The notes: generated by a model from the sequence alone, not told the origin. DNA of 64,000 nucleotides from Herbaspirillum seropedicae (GCF_001040945.1 NZ_CP011930.1:2519704-2583703), one strand, 5' to 3'. Positions 30,501 through 37,982 are shown, numbered from the stretch's first letter. Translations and numbers: made by a program.

Positions 30501-30766
30501 GCGGGCTCATCCTCGAGCCCGGTGAAGCGGAAGCAACTGCCGATGATCAGCTTGAAGTCTTGCGTGCGGCCTTTGTCGAACTGTTCCTTCCAGGCGGCGT
30601 AGGCCCGCACCACGCCGGCCAGGGTGCATTCATCGGTGATGGCCAGGGCGCGGTAGTCCAGCGCGATGGCGCGTTGCACCAGTTCATGGGCGTGCGAGGC
30701 CCCTTGCAGGAAGCTGAAGTTGCTGCGGCAATACAGCTCGGCATACTCTGGCAGGGTCGTTGACAT
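27557..30766 (-). CDS. dnaE2: Error-prone DNA polymerase III alpha subunit DnaE2
   Basis: A 1069-residue C-family polymerase, similar in length to DnaE2 (ImuC) and shorter than the replicative DnaE. Order: an N-terminal PHP domain (YCRSNFSFLQGASHAHELV), the polymerase palm with EPPDIDVDFEHQRREEVI and the RGSAANSAVCYCLGVT motif, a helix-hairpin-helix region, then an OB domain near the C terminus. It replaces the extension polymerase in the SOS mutasome and relies on ImuA and ImuB. It is the third gene of imuA-imuB-dnaE2, nine bases after imuB, and so should be LexA-controlled from the imuA promoter. Confidence 0.96.
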   Translation of the reverse strand: MSTTLPEYAELYCRSNFSFLQGASHAHELVQRAIALDYRALAITDECTLAGVVRAYAAWKEQFDKGRTQDFKLIIGSCFRFTGLEDEPAHPLAALTLVALARNREGYGNLSELITLARTRAAKGSYLLHPEDLSGPPPALSHLRALPDCQLILVPDYPADEETLDAQLRWFAPLAPGRSWVGITRLYRPLDDLHRAALEAATRRHGLPLAAVGDVQMHQRSRKYLQDVVTAIRLGQPVQECGHALAPNAEQHLRSRVRLGMVHTPATLAQTLAIAADCRFSLAELRYEYPDELVPLGMSAADYLRQQTLAGAAKRYPQGLPGGVREQIEAELALIAQKEYEAYFLTVYDLVQFARSRGILCQGRGSAANSAVCYCLGVTEVDPTSTRLLFARFISEKREEPPDIDVDFEHQRREEVIQHIYRKYGRRRAALAAAVHSYRPRGALREVGKALGVDAAIVDAVAKSQHWFDSREELLARFAEAGLDPELPQIGLWASITGKLLRFPRHLSQHTGGFVIARGQLSRLVPIQNAAMPERCVIEWDKDDLESLKLLKVDVLALGMLTALRRTLELVSLRRGLPEVMQMHAIPREDPATFEMICKADTIGVFQIESRAQMSMLPRMQPRTQYDLVVQVAIVRPGPIQGGMVHPYLRRRELVREGGSFDYPDNTSKSGKIKKVLERTLGIPIFQEQVMDVAIEAAGYSPSEADDLRRSMAAWKRKGGMGPHYERLVLGMTDNGYSREFAESIFKQIEGFGEYGFPESHAASFALLTYFSSWLKCHEPEAFLCGLLNSQPMGFYSPSQLIQDARRHGVQVLPANVVRSRWESTLELPSSAGARPAVRLGLSLLRSMPAEAAQRIEQARAQRPFADVDDLARRAGLDRPALQALAAGDALRELAGHRRQALWHAVGAVPDRDLLRSAPRGDDAVQLDAPGEGDQIIDDYRAMNLTLRRHPLALLRPTLQRRRFMSVADLNTLQNRQFACCCGIVTVRQRPGTAKGVIFMTLEDETGSANVIIWPAVLERQRSEVLNARLLGVYGSWQCHGEVRHLVAGRLEDWTHLLGELQPRSRDFF

Positions 30767-30775
30767 GTGCTGCTC

Positions 30776-32260
30776 CTAGCCGAACAGCCCGTGCAGGAAC
30801 CACTGCGGTTCTTCTTCCGGGCATTCCCCGCCATGCCACTGGCGGAAGATCCAGTAATAGGCATGCTGCGCATCGCGCACGGTGAAGTAATCGCGGGTGG
30901 AGGGCCGGCCTTCCCACCAGCCGGCTTCGATGCGTTCGGGTGGTGAAGTGAATTCCAGCGGCGTGCGATAGAAGGGCTTGTGCTGCAGCACCCGCAGCGG
31001 CACAGGCTCATCCAGCAGCCACAGCGGACGCGGCGGCAAGCGCGCCGCATCGGTGGAGAGCGGCGCGGGCAGGCTGGCAGCCGGCTGCATCACGCTGCAC
31101 CAGCGGTTGGCCAGCTCCGGCCGATAGTCGGCGCGGGGCGCAGCCTGGCGCACCTTGTCTGCGCCCAGCCGGGCCACCAGCAGTTCCAGCAGGCGCTGGT
31201 GGTCTTCGGCGCTGCCGCCCGGTTCGGGGAAGAGCATGTCGCTGGCCGGCTGCCGGCGTTCCAGCTCTTCGGCAGCCAGGCCCAGGGCGATGGCCGGGGC
31301 GGGCAGGGTGGAGCGGGCCAGCTTTTCCTTGACCAGGCTGTAGAGGTGGTCTTCCTGCCAGGCCGGCGCCGACAGGGCAATGCGCAAGTCGGTCGGGGCG
31401 ACGGCCTGGCGGCCGCGCTCATGCTCCAGCCATAGCCGCAACTGCTTCACGGCCAGCTGGCGCGCCGTCAGCCAGCCGGCCAGTTGGGTCAGCAGGGCCT
31501 GGGCATAGGCGGTCAGGATGTCGGTCTGCTCTATCCGGTCGGGCAGCTCCACGCGGGCCTGGAAGACCGGCGGGGCCACTACCCAGTCATGCACTTCGGG
31601 TGCTTCGCCATAGGCGTGCTCCAGCATGTCCAGCAAGGCCTTGCCGCAGCGCCGCTGCAAGCCCGCCCGCGGCAAGGCCCGCAACTGCCCCAGTTGACGG
31701 CAGCCCAGGCCGTGCAGCCATTCCAGATGGGCTTGTGCGGCGCTGAGCAAGACCACCGGCAGACGATCCAGGCGGCGCCGCAGCGAGCGCTCGCGCACGG
31801 TGCGCACATCGCCGTAGCGCGCCAGCATCCAGGCCCCGGTGGCCGTGACGGCGCAGGACAGCGTGGCCGACAGCCCCAGCCGGGAGATGCTCACGCGGAC
31901 CTTGCGGCACAGCGCCCGGATGCCGCCGAACAGGCGCAGGCTGGCGCTGACTTCCAGCAGCACGCAGGCCTGCGGCGCCAGGCTCACCTGGGGCGTGTAT
32001 TGCAGCAGCGCCAGCGCGGTCTGTTCCAGCGCGGCCTGTTCACGCGCCGGGTCGCGCTCCTGCAGTTGCGCCTCAGGCGCCAGCAATTGCACCCCGCCGC
32101 GCCGCATGCCCTCATGGACCCCGCACGCGCGCGCCGCCGCCGACAGCGCGGCCACGCGCTCGCGTTCGAAGACCACGGCGGCGACTTCATCCAGCCAGTT
32201 CGGACGGAAGACTTCCAGCGGCAGCAGTGGCAGGTGTACGGCGATCCACAGGGGAGACAT
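30776..32260 (-). CDS. imuB: ImuB, inactive Y-family polymerase-like protein
   Basis: A 494-residue DinB/UmuC-fold protein. The N terminus MSPLWIAVHLPLLPLEVFR replaces the usual catalytic Asp motif of Y-family polymerases, in line with ImuB being a catalytically dead hub that binds the beta clamp and recruits ImuA and DnaE2. The polymerase-like core occupies about residues 1-330. The C-terminal region ends in the family sequence DYFTVRDAQHAYYWIFRQW, with the GLFG end. The start ATG at 32260 lies within imuA, giving a 74-base overlap that suggests coupled translation. Confidence 0.94.
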   Translation of the reverse strand: MSPLWIAVHLPLLPLEVFRPNWLDEVAAVVFERERVAALSAAARACGVHEGMRRGGVQLLAPEAQLQERDPAREQAALEQTALALLQYTPQVSLAPQACVLLEVSASLRLFGGIRALCRKVRVSISRLGLSATLSCAVTATGAWMLARYGDVRTVRERSLRRRLDRLPVVLLSAAQAHLEWLHGLGCRQLGQLRALPRAGLQRRCGKALLDMLEHAYGEAPEVHDWVVAPPVFQARVELPDRIEQTDILTAYAQALLTQLAGWLTARQLAVKQLRLWLEHERGRQAVAPTDLRIALSAPAWQEDHLYSLVKEKLARSTLPAPAIALGLAAEELERRQPASDMLFPEPGGSAEDHQRLLELLVARLGADKVRQAAPRADYRPELANRWCSVMQPAASLPAPLSTDAARLPPRPLWLLDEPVPLRVLQHKPFYRTPLEFTSPPERIEAGWWEGRPSTRDYFTVRDAQHAYYWIFRQWHGGECPEEEPQWFLHGLFG

Positions 32261-32933
32261 GGCGTTGCAGATTCGGTGAAGGTGTCAGGGGAAGAAACAG
32301 GCTGTGCTCGCGCAGCGGGCCGCGCCGCTTGAGAAAGCCGATGTCCAGGCCGCCCGGCGCCGGCCTGAGCGTGAGCCGCAAGGGGGCCGGTGAAGCCTCC
32401 CGGGCGCAGGCCAGCGGACGCAGCATGAAAAACAGGGTCTGGCCCGCCTGGGCCGCCACGTGCAGCCGGCGCAGCAGATCGTGGTCGCCCTTGCGCAGGC
32501 GCGCTTGCCACATCAGCAGGGCCTGGCAACTGTCGGCGCGCAAGACCTGCTCGGCGGCCCAGCAGGCGTCGACCGGGGTATCGGCCTGCAACTGCAGCAG
32601 GCGCGTGGCCGGCACGCCCATGGCCGCCCAGCCCGGTGCATTGATGGCGTGCGGGGCTTGCAGCAGGGCGATGCGACCGCTGGGCGCGCCTGGTCGCAGG
32701 CGCTGTGGCTGGGCCAGCAGCGGCCGCAGCAGGCGCAGTTCACCCACGCCATCCTGGGGCAGCAGCAATTCGATCAGCACCCCCGTAGGCCAGCCGCGCC
32801 CGGGCAATTCCGCATCGAGCGCCTCGAAACCGCTGGAAACCCCGCGCCCATTACCGCGCGCCAGCTGGGAGGCCAGCCAGAGCGCGGGGTGGATGGTTTC
32901 CGGCGTACGGGCCGGGGAAGAGGGAGACAGCAT
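32187..32933 (-). CDS. imuA: ImuA, RecA-like mutasome accessory protein
   Basis: A 248-residue ImuA (SulA/RecA-like fold) protein. Matching segments are FEALDAELPGRGWPTGVLIE and LLQLQADTPVDACWAAEQVL. I place the start at ATG 32933 (MLSPSSPART), downstream of the LexA box; longer frames would begin inside the promoter. It is the first gene of the SOS mutasome operon, and it works with ImuB and DnaE2 in translesion synthesis and induced mutagenesis. Its 3' end overlaps imuB by 74 bases. Confidence 0.92.
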   Translation of the reverse strand: MLSPSSPARTPETIHPALWLASQLARGNGRGVSSGFEALDAELPGRGWPTGVLIELLLPQDGVGELRLLRPLLAQPQRLRPGAPSGRIALLQAPHAINAPGWAAMGVPATRLLQLQADTPVDACWAAEQVLRADSCQALLMWQARLRKGDHDLLRRLHVAAQAGQTLFFMLRPLACAREASPAPLRLTLRPAPGGLDIGFLKRRGPLREHSLFLPLTPSPNLQRHVSPVDRRTPATAAAGSLPSELAG

Positions 32934-32975
32934 GGTCGGGTGCAGCGGCAAGGAAAGACGGGGAAATGGCGGTAA

Positions 32976-32991
32976 CTGTATAAATATACAG
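32976..32991 (-). promoter_or_regulatory. LexA (SOS) box over the imuA promoter
   Basis: CTGTATAAATATACAG matches the LexA consensus CTGT-N8-ACAG with full symmetry of the ends. On the minus strand TTGTCA lies 17 bases upstream of TGTATA, so the box overlaps the predicted -10 element and LexA would block polymerase binding. The imuA start codon is about 45-50 bases downstream. Confidence 0.9.
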
Positions 32992-33156
32992 TATTTGTTT
33001 TGGTGTGTGACAAAACCCGACTTTGTGGGGGCAGGAAAATGAAGCTGCATTCAGGAGAGCGTCCGCAAGCTCATCTTCATGGATTCCTGCATGTCTGACA
33101 GTGGATGCTGACAAGGGCTGGGGAGCTCTTCCGATAGTGAGCTTTGGTGAGCCTTC

Positions 33157-33170
33157 CTAAACTGCAAGCG
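33157..33170 (+). promoter_or_regulatory. RpoS-like -10 motif upstream of the KGG gene
   Basis: CTAAACTGCAAGCG lies about 100 bases before the KGG start. It closely resembles motifs before three other small genes in this window (36292, 38071 and 38781), with a shared CTA-N2-[CG]T-G and AAGC core. No clear -35 box is seen, as is common for RpoS-dependent promoters. Confidence 0.45.
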
Positions 33171-33267
33171 TGGATTCAGGTTGGTGTCAGCCACTCGTGC
33201 AGAGCAGGACAGTGGCAGGCCGGACCGGTCCGCTCCACTCGACTATCCAAGCTAAGGAGTCTTACAC

Positions 33268-33612
33268 ATGGCAAATGCACAAAATCCGGGGAACAGTAAT
33301 CGCGGCTTCGCCGCCATGGATCGGGAGAAACAACGCCAGATCGCCAGCATGGGCGGCAAGGCGGCCCACGCCAAGGGCGCTGCCCACGAGTTCACCTCGG
33401 CCGAAGCCCGTGAAGCCGGCCGCAAGGGTGGTCTCAACAGCCATGGCCGCAAGAATGCTGCCGCCGCTGCCGCTGCCGCCCAGAATGGCGCCAGCAGCTC
33501 GGCCCAGCCGCAGATGAACCAGGCTGCTCCGCAAGACCAGGCGCGCCAGGAGTCGCAGTCCAGCGCGCAGCAACCCCAGCAGTCGGACAATACGGCACAA
33601 CAGCAAGGCTGA
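33268..33612 (+). CDS. KGG-domain general stress protein
   Basis: A 114-residue hydrophilic protein with the short KGG repeats of GsiB-type stress proteins: RGFAAMDREKQRQIASMGGKAAH and EAREAGRKGGLNSHGRKN (about residues 12-65). The rest is a disordered Ala/Gln-rich tail. Such proteins are typically induced by starvation, salt or desiccation. The start ATG follows AAGGAG at 33255-33260. A strong terminator follows, so it is monocistronic. A possible stationary-phase promoter lies upstream. Confidence 0.85.
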   Translation: MANAQNPGNSNRGFAAMDREKQRQIASMGGKAAHAKGAAHEFTSAEAREAGRKGGLNSHGRKNAAAAAAAAQNGASSSAQPQMNQAAPQDQARQESQSSAQQPQQSDNTAQQQG

Positions 33613-33693
33613 TGGCGCCGGCCGCCTCAGGCAGCGGCTGCCGCCTCCCAGGATGGGGTCGGGCGGCGTGTAAGACGGATAACAAGAAAACGA

Positions 33694-33716
33694 AAGGCGC
33701 GCAGAGCGCCTTTTTT
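33694..33716 (+). terminator. Intrinsic terminator of the KGG gene
   Basis: AAGGCGC (33694-33700), a five-base loop and GCGCCTT (33706-33712) are followed by a run of Ts to 33716. Confidence 0.9.
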
Positions 33717-33761
33717 GCATTCTCTGCCGGTAAGCTAAGCTGTGTAGTCGGCCCCAGCAGT

Positions 33762-33841
33762 ATCGAGATTTTCTAATATCCGTCGAAAAATATTAATTTT
33801 TTGGCGAAAACTCGATATCTCATTGTGAAAAATTAATCTGC
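33762..33841 (+). repeat. Downstream tandem array of 20-bp repeats at fic
   Basis: Four consecutive 20-bp units start at 33762, 33782, 33802 and 33822. The first two (ATCGAGATTTTCTAATATCC and GTCGAAAAATATTAATTTTT) match the consensus best; the third and fourth are degenerate. The consensus is roughly ATCGAgAwwTnnTAATTTnT. The last unit covers the fic stop codon. The same repeat in the same orientation lies upstream of fic at 35342-35421. Confidence 0.75.
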
Positions 33842-35338
33842 AGCCTTTAACGGGGCGGGTGGATCCGTTGTGGTCTGGAAGCTGCGTCCCACTACTTCCT
33901 CGATACGATCCAATACATGGGCAGGCAGATGCCCATATTGCTTCCTGCGATGCGCCGAGAGACGGCCCCGGTTGGACTGGATCATCCGGATGAGCGCCGA
34001 GAGGTCCTTTTGCGGCAAATCCAGCTCATCATTGAGTTCACTGAAGGCTGCATCATATCCTTTGAGGTAAGCCAGTTCCTGGGGAATCTCCTCGCGCACG
34101 GCCTGCCGGACCATGTCATGCAGGAAGGCCACTTCCCGGTCAGCCCGGAGGAAGCGGTAGGCGCGGCTGCCGGGGTGGCTGATGACGATGGGCTCCTGAT
34201 CGCCCCGACGGTAATCCCACAGCGCCGTGACCGGGCGTGAAAACGCCGTCAGCAGTTCGCTATAGGCGGGAATGTTCTTTTCGATGACCGCCGAGACCGG
34301 GACCAGCGTGCCGGGCGCCATCAGCGTGGAACGTGCCAGCACATGCTGGATCAGGAAACGGTGCAGACGGCCATTGCCATCCAGGAAAGGGTGCAGATAG
34401 ACGAAGCCAAAGGCGGCGCAGGCCGTCTTGACCAGCAGGTCGGTACAACGCCGGGTATCGTTGACGAAGTCTTCCCAGCCCCGCATGACGTATTCCAGAT
34501 CTTCTGCCGGCGCGGGGAAAAAACTGACCCGGCCACTGGCGTCTTCCAGCCAGTTCTGCTGGTGTCGATAGCTGGCTTCCTGGCTGTAGACGTCGCGCAC
34601 GATGGCATTTTGCAGACCGACCAGCCATTGTTCATTGACCTCCACTGGCTCGCCTGCCCGCTGCAATAGCTGGACGAATCGTTCCTGCTTGTTGAAGCTG
34701 GGCGTTTCTGACTCGATGGCATAGCTGCTGCGCGTTTCGGAGAGGTACAGATAGGCCACCGCCCGCCGGTAGAGCTCCGGGTCTTCCAGGGCTTCCAGGG
34801 CGTGACGTGCTTCCTTCAGAAGTTCTTCCAGCGGGGGTGTGCAGCTCATTACGCTGCGCCGCACGACGGGACAGAACGCAGGCGTGCCCAGCGCATTGTT
34901 CCGGATCCGGAACTTGGGCGAGCGCACGGGCTGCGCAGCGGTGTAATAGATGTCTTCGGGGAACAGGTCGACGTAGCCGCCGTTGGGTAGGGCCGCTACC
35001 TGAAGTTCGTCGCCGGTGAGCCATTCCCAGAGAAAACAGGCACGCCGGATGTGCTCACCCGTCGGTTTGGCCTGCCATTGGGCTATCAGCGCTGCCGGAG
35101 TGATCTCGGCGCTGGCGAAGGCGGCATCGATGACCTCCAGGTTGACCCCTTCGTGCCGCAAGGCAAACTCCAGATGGCCTACCAATGAGGTGTCAATGGC
35201 TACCGAAGCCGGAAAGAGAATGCGTGTGCCTGAATCCACTCGCCGGTTCACTGAGGAATCCGTGAAGGCGACCCGCTCCAGCGGGGTGACTTCCAGATGC
35301 AGCGTATCGATCAGATGTTGATAGCCTAGCGGGGTCAT
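33833..35338 (-). CDS. Fic-domain protein (predicted AMP transferase)
   Basis: A 501-residue Fic protein. The active-site motif HPFLDGNGRLHR is complete, with catalytic His316. An N-terminal segment SYAIES near residue 208 fits the [S/T]xxxE inhibitory helix of class II Fic enzymes, whose Glu blocks ATP binding until released. The N-terminal 170 residues are not recognised. Fic enzymes usually transfer AMP to a hydroxyl side chain of a target protein; no separate antitoxin gene is present. The flanks are AT-rich tandem repeats, unlike the GC-rich surroundings, which suggests acquisition or a special control region. Confidence 0.88.
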   Translation of the reverse strand: MTPLGYQHLIDTLHLEVTPLERVAFTDSSVNRRVDSGTRILFPASVAIDTSLVGHLEFALRHEGVNLEVIDAAFASAEITPAALIAQWQAKPTGEHIRRACFLWEWLTGDELQVAALPNGGYVDLFPEDIYYTAAQPVRSPKFRIRNNALGTPAFCPVVRRSVMSCTPPLEELLKEARHALEALEDPELYRRAVAYLYLSETRSSYAIESETPSFNKQERFVQLLQRAGEPVEVNEQWLVGLQNAIVRDVYSQEASYRHQQNWLEDASGRVSFFPAPAEDLEYVMRGWEDFVNDTRRCTDLLVKTACAAFGFVYLHPFLDGNGRLHRFLIQHVLARSTLMAPGTLVPVSAVIEKNIPAYSELLTAFSRPVTALWDYRRGDQEPIVISHPGSRAYRFLRADREVAFLHDMVRQAVREEIPQELAYLKGYDAAFSELNDELDLPQKDLSALIRMIQSNRGRLSAHRRKQYGHLPAHVLDRIEEVVGRSFQTTTDPPAPLKAAD

Positions 35339-35341
35339 GGC

Positions 35342-35421
35342 ATCGAATTTTCTTAATTCCTATCGAGAAATCATAATTTATCACGAAAAAATTATAATTT
35401 TATCGAGATTTATTAATTTCT
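35342..35421 (+). repeat. Upstream tandem array of 20-bp repeats at fic
   Basis: Four consecutive 20-bp units start at 35342, 35362, 35382 and 35402. Unit 2 is ATCGAGAAATCATAATTTAT and unit 4 is ATCGAGATTTATTAATTTCT; unit 1 is similar, and unit 3 is shifted by one base in its TAAT block. The 20-bp period is close to two helical turns, so a protein could bind one DNA face. The array begins four bases upstream of the fic start codon and must overlap its promoter. Confidence 0.8.
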
Positions 35422-35437
35422 CGCCGCGAATAGCCTC

Positions 35438-36190
35438 TCAGGAGCGCGCCAGGTCATCCATCATCGGCACCAGCGCCAGCAGGAACAGGCCTGCGGCCAG
35501 CGGCATGGTGGCCAGGAAGCCCACCAGCTTGAAGCCCAATGCTCCGGCCACGCCCCCCAGGAAGAACATCAGCAGCAAGGACCCCAGCAGCATGAACTTG
35601 CGCCGCGCCGCGGGCACCGGGTCTTCCCCGTGCTCGCCTGGCTGGCGCGGTGCGGCGCTCCAGTAGCATATCTTGCCGATCTCGATGCCGATGTCGGTGA
35701 CCAGCCCGGTGACGTGGGTGGTGCGGATCTCGGAGCGGGAAATCTTGCTGATCATGGCGTTCTGCAAGCCCATCACGAAGCACAGCAGCGCCACCGTGAC
35801 CGGCACGAACAGCACCCGGTGATTTTCCAGGTTGCTGCCCAGGATGCCAAAGCACAGCAACAGCATGGCTTCCAGCATCAGGGGCATGGCGTATTCGCTG
35901 TGCAGGCTGCGTCGGCGCGCCCAGTTGATCATGACCGTCGAACAGGCCGCGCCGGCCAGGAAGGAGAGCAGGGCGCTGGCGCCGCCCACCAGCAGCAGGG
36001 TCTCGCCCAGCACCAGGTTGTCGGCCAGCGACGAGACGATGCCTGACATGTGCGAGGTGTACTGCCCCACCGCCAGGAAGCCGCCGGCATTGACGGCCCC
36101 GGCGATGAAGGCCAGCGAACGGCCTAGGTGGCGGTTGGAAAGGTCGGTGCGCGCCGGGCTGGTGAGGCGGCGCAGATAATCGATGGGCAT
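35438..36190 (-). CDS. YoaK/DUF1275 membrane protein
   Basis: A 250-residue membrane protein with about six hydrophobic segments, of the DUF1275 family of unknown function. Visible conserved parts are AGAVNAGGFLAVGQYTSHMSG near the N terminus and MGLQNAMISKISRSEIRTTHVTG, the usual DUF1275 signature. I chose the ATG at 36190 (MPIDYLRR); a longer frame adds an unconserved leader. It lies upstream of fic on the same strand, separated by the repeat array. Confidence 0.85.
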   Translation of the reverse strand: MPIDYLRRLTSPARTDLSNRHLGRSLAFIAGAVNAGGFLAVGQYTSHMSGIVSSLADNLVLGETLLLVGGASALLSFLAGAACSTVMINWARRRSLHSEYAMPLMLEAMLLLCFGILGSNLENHRVLFVPVTVALLCFVMGLQNAMISKISRSEIRTTHVTGLVTDIGIEIGKICYWSAAPRQPGEHGEDPVPAARRKFMLLGSLLLMFFLGGVAGALGFKLVGFLATMPLAAGLFLLALVPMMDDLARS

Positions 36191-36291
36191 GACAGGTCCG
36201 GTTAGGCGCGAGAACGCTGGCGCAGCCTCATCTTCAAGCCGTCCTACCCCCATCGAGGGCGGCTTCTTGCTGCCTTTTCCTTCAGCGTTTT

Positions 36292-36305
36292 CTATGCTGA
36301 CAAGC
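36292..36305 (+). promoter_or_regulatory. RpoS-like -10 motif upstream of the 78-residue gene
   Basis: CTATGCTGACAAGC matches the RpoS -10 pattern KCTAYRCT when the preceding T is included. It lies about 110 bases before the start codon and shares CTATGCTGA with the element at 38781. Confidence 0.5.
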
Positions 36306-36412
36306 ATACTTCTTCTTGCGCCCTCATGGTTGCCGATCAGCACATACCTGATGTGCGTCAGCCGGTGCAAGCAGGTCTTGTGTTTTCACCTTGCCACAGG
36401 AGGACCCATTCC

Positions 36413-36649
36413 ATGAGCATTCCCATCGATATTCCCGGCGGCGACAAGCTGGACGAAATGACGGCCCCGCTCATGCAGCCAGGCGTGCAACAGGCCGAGG
36501 GCGGCGGTTTTCGCGGCATCGTCCTGATCGGCGCAAGCCACGAGGACGAGATGTCCACCTACGTGTGCGAGCCGGTCCGCGAGGCCAGCGACGCCGCCTA
36601 TGCGGACGCCCTGGCCTATATTGCCCAGCAAGGACCGGCGCAAGGATAA
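36413..36649 (+). CDS. Small hypothetical protein, 78 residues
   Basis: This protein is not recognised. It is soluble and acidic, with no membrane segment: MSIPIDIPGGDKLDEMTAPL at the start and an acidic C-terminal helix around EASDAAYADALAYIAQQ. The start ATG at 36413 is preceded by a strong AGGAGG-type site (36398-36403). The candidate stationary-phase promoter motif upstream suggests a stress-related role, by inference only. A hairpin follows the stop codon. Confidence 0.7.
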   Translation: MSIPIDIPGGDKLDEMTAPLMQPGVQQAEGGGFRGIVLIGASHEDEMSTYVCEPVREASDAAYADALAYIAQQGPAQG

Positions 36650-36903
36650 AAAAAATGGCCGCCTGGGGGAGGCGGCCTGAGGGGAGGGATATAAGACGCC
36701 GAAGATCGGGGGAATCTTCGATGAATTTCTGCTTATGAAAACGACCCGTGGGGATAAACCGATGGGGGATGGACATTATTCGTAGCACGACGGAGGGGGA
36801 CGTTCGTGCCGGAGTGGGTGTCCTCGGTTTCGAGTTCGTTGGAGTGCATAGTAGCCATGCACTGCAAAAAAGAAGATCGGACAGTGCCCGATTAGCGTGT
36901 AAG
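36650..36903. other. Gene-free stretch with several hairpins
   Basis: About 250 bases without a credible gene, between the 78-residue gene and the CBS gene's terminator. Three perfect 7-bp hairpins are visible: GGCCGCC/GGCGGCC (36657-36677, with an A-run on its left, so terminator-like on the minus strand), CGAAGAT/ATCTTCG (36700-36720) and AGTGCAT/ATGCACT (36843-36863). A small RNA or transcript-end structures are possible. Confidence 0.45.
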
Positions 36904-36943
36904 AAAAAACCTACAAGACTGGCCAGGGAGGCCAGCCCCTGGC
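36904..36943 (-). terminator. Terminator of the CBS-domain gene
   Basis: On the minus strand GCCAGGG and CCCTGGC (36937-36943 and 36922-36928) form a 7-bp stem with an eight-base loop, followed about a dozen bases later by a T-run (36909-36904). It begins six bases after the CBS stop. Confidence 0.65.
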
Positions 36944-36948
36944 TTGGG

Positions 36949-37461
36949 CTAGCTGCGGCCCAGGTTCACTTCGGCCAGGTCGCCCTGGCTCACTTCGGGC
37001 AGGCGGAAGTCGTCGTCCGGACGCAGCGGCGCGGCCGGCAGGGAGATTTCGGCCAGCGCCCCGGCGATGCCGCTGTTCTGGGTCTTGGCCGCCACGTCAC
37101 CCAGGCTGACCATGCCTACCAGGTTCTTCTGGCGGTCCATCACGGGCAGGCGGCGGATCTGGCGTTGCACCATATCGTCCAGCACATCGTCTACCGGTTC
37201 GTCTTCATAGCACCACAGCACATCGTGGCTCATCACTTCGGTCAGCGGGGTGGTCTCGGTGAGACGCTTGCGCGCCACGCCGCGCAGCACGATATCGCGG
37301 TCGGTCACCAGGCCCACCAGGCGCTGGTCGCCATCGCAGACCGGCAGCGCGCCCACGTCGAGCGCTTCCATGGCTTGGGCGGCGCGGATGACGGTATCGT
37401 CGGGTTTGAGGGTATGGACGCCGCGGGTCATGACGTCGGCAATGGTACGGGTGGCATGCAT
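36949..37461 (-). CDS. CBS-domain pair protein
   Basis: A 170-residue soluble protein made mostly of two CBS modules: the first from DVMTRGVHTLKPDDTV with LVGLVTDRDIVLRGV, the second from EVMSHDVLWCYEDEPVDDVL with LVGMVSLGDVA. CBS pairs bind adenine nucleotides and commonly act as energy or stress sensors; stand-alone forms have unknown partners. The start ATG at 37461 follows AGGAG. The C-terminal tail (about residues 140-170) is unconserved. Confidence 0.88.
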   Translation of the reverse strand: MHATRTIADVMTRGVHTLKPDDTVIRAAQAMEALDVGALPVCDGDQRLVGLVTDRDIVLRGVARKRLTETTPLTEVMSHDVLWCYEDEPVDDVLDDMVQRQIRRLPVMDRQKNLVGMVSLGDVAAKTQNSGIAGALAEISLPAAPLRPDDDFRLPEVSQGDLAEVNLGRS

Positions 37462-37709
37462 GCTGTTCTCCTGGAAGAGGGAAAAAAGGGAAAGGAAAAA
37501 CCATTTCAGCCTAAGTCGCTGCGCTGCGCGTGGCAATGCGCCATGCGCCCTTTATCGGGTCGGCAGATTCGCGCAGCGCTGCGCGAAAGCACCGACGCCC
37601 GGGCCTGGCGGGTTCTTCCTACAGGCGCTTGCGAAGCCTGCCGACTGTGGCCCAGGCGCACATGGTCCACCATGGCGGCACCGATTTTTCAACGCTACCG
37701 ATCCTCACC

Positions 37710-37982
37710 ATGTCCGAACACATCACTGACCTCATCGGTTGGGGCGCCACCCTGATCCTGCTGTTGACCATCTCTTCGCAGGTCTATGAGCAATGGCGCA
37801 GCCGTTCTACCCAGGGCGTGTCGCACTGGCTCTTCGCGGGTCCGTTGGCCGCCTCTGCCGGCTTTGTCACCTATAGCCTGCTGCAAGGGGACTGGGTTTT
37901 CGTGGTGTCCAACGTGTTCCTGCTCTTCACGGCCTTGCTGGGACAGGTGCTGTACCTGCGCAACCGGCGTCGGCAAGGCTGA
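37710..37982 (+). CDS. SemiSWEET sugar transporter
   Basis: A 90-residue protein with three hydrophobic segments and one PQ-loop/MtN3-like repeat, the size of bacterial SemiSWEETs, which dimerise to form a passive sugar pore. The segment SSQVYEQWRSRSTQGVSHWL occupies the place of the usual Pro-Gln motif; here the residues are SQV rather than PQ, a known variation. The start ATG at 37710 fits the first helix (about residues 5-22). No adjacent sugar genes indicate the substrate. Confidence 0.8.
   Translation: MSEHITDLIGWGATLILLLTISSQVYEQWRSRSTQGVSHWLFAGPLAASAGFVTYSLLQGDWVFVVSNVFLLFTALLGQVLYLRNRRRQG

Noticed and set aside
33762..35421. The 20-bp repeats as a CRISPR array
   Set aside because: Units are contiguous with no spacers, imperfect, and no cas genes are present.
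37638..37660. A CCTGCCGACTG segment upstream of the SemiSWEET gene, similar to the block in the ku/nuclease shared element
   Set aside because: Only about 11 bases match and the TTCATCATC and ATAATC blocks are absent, so it is probably chance.
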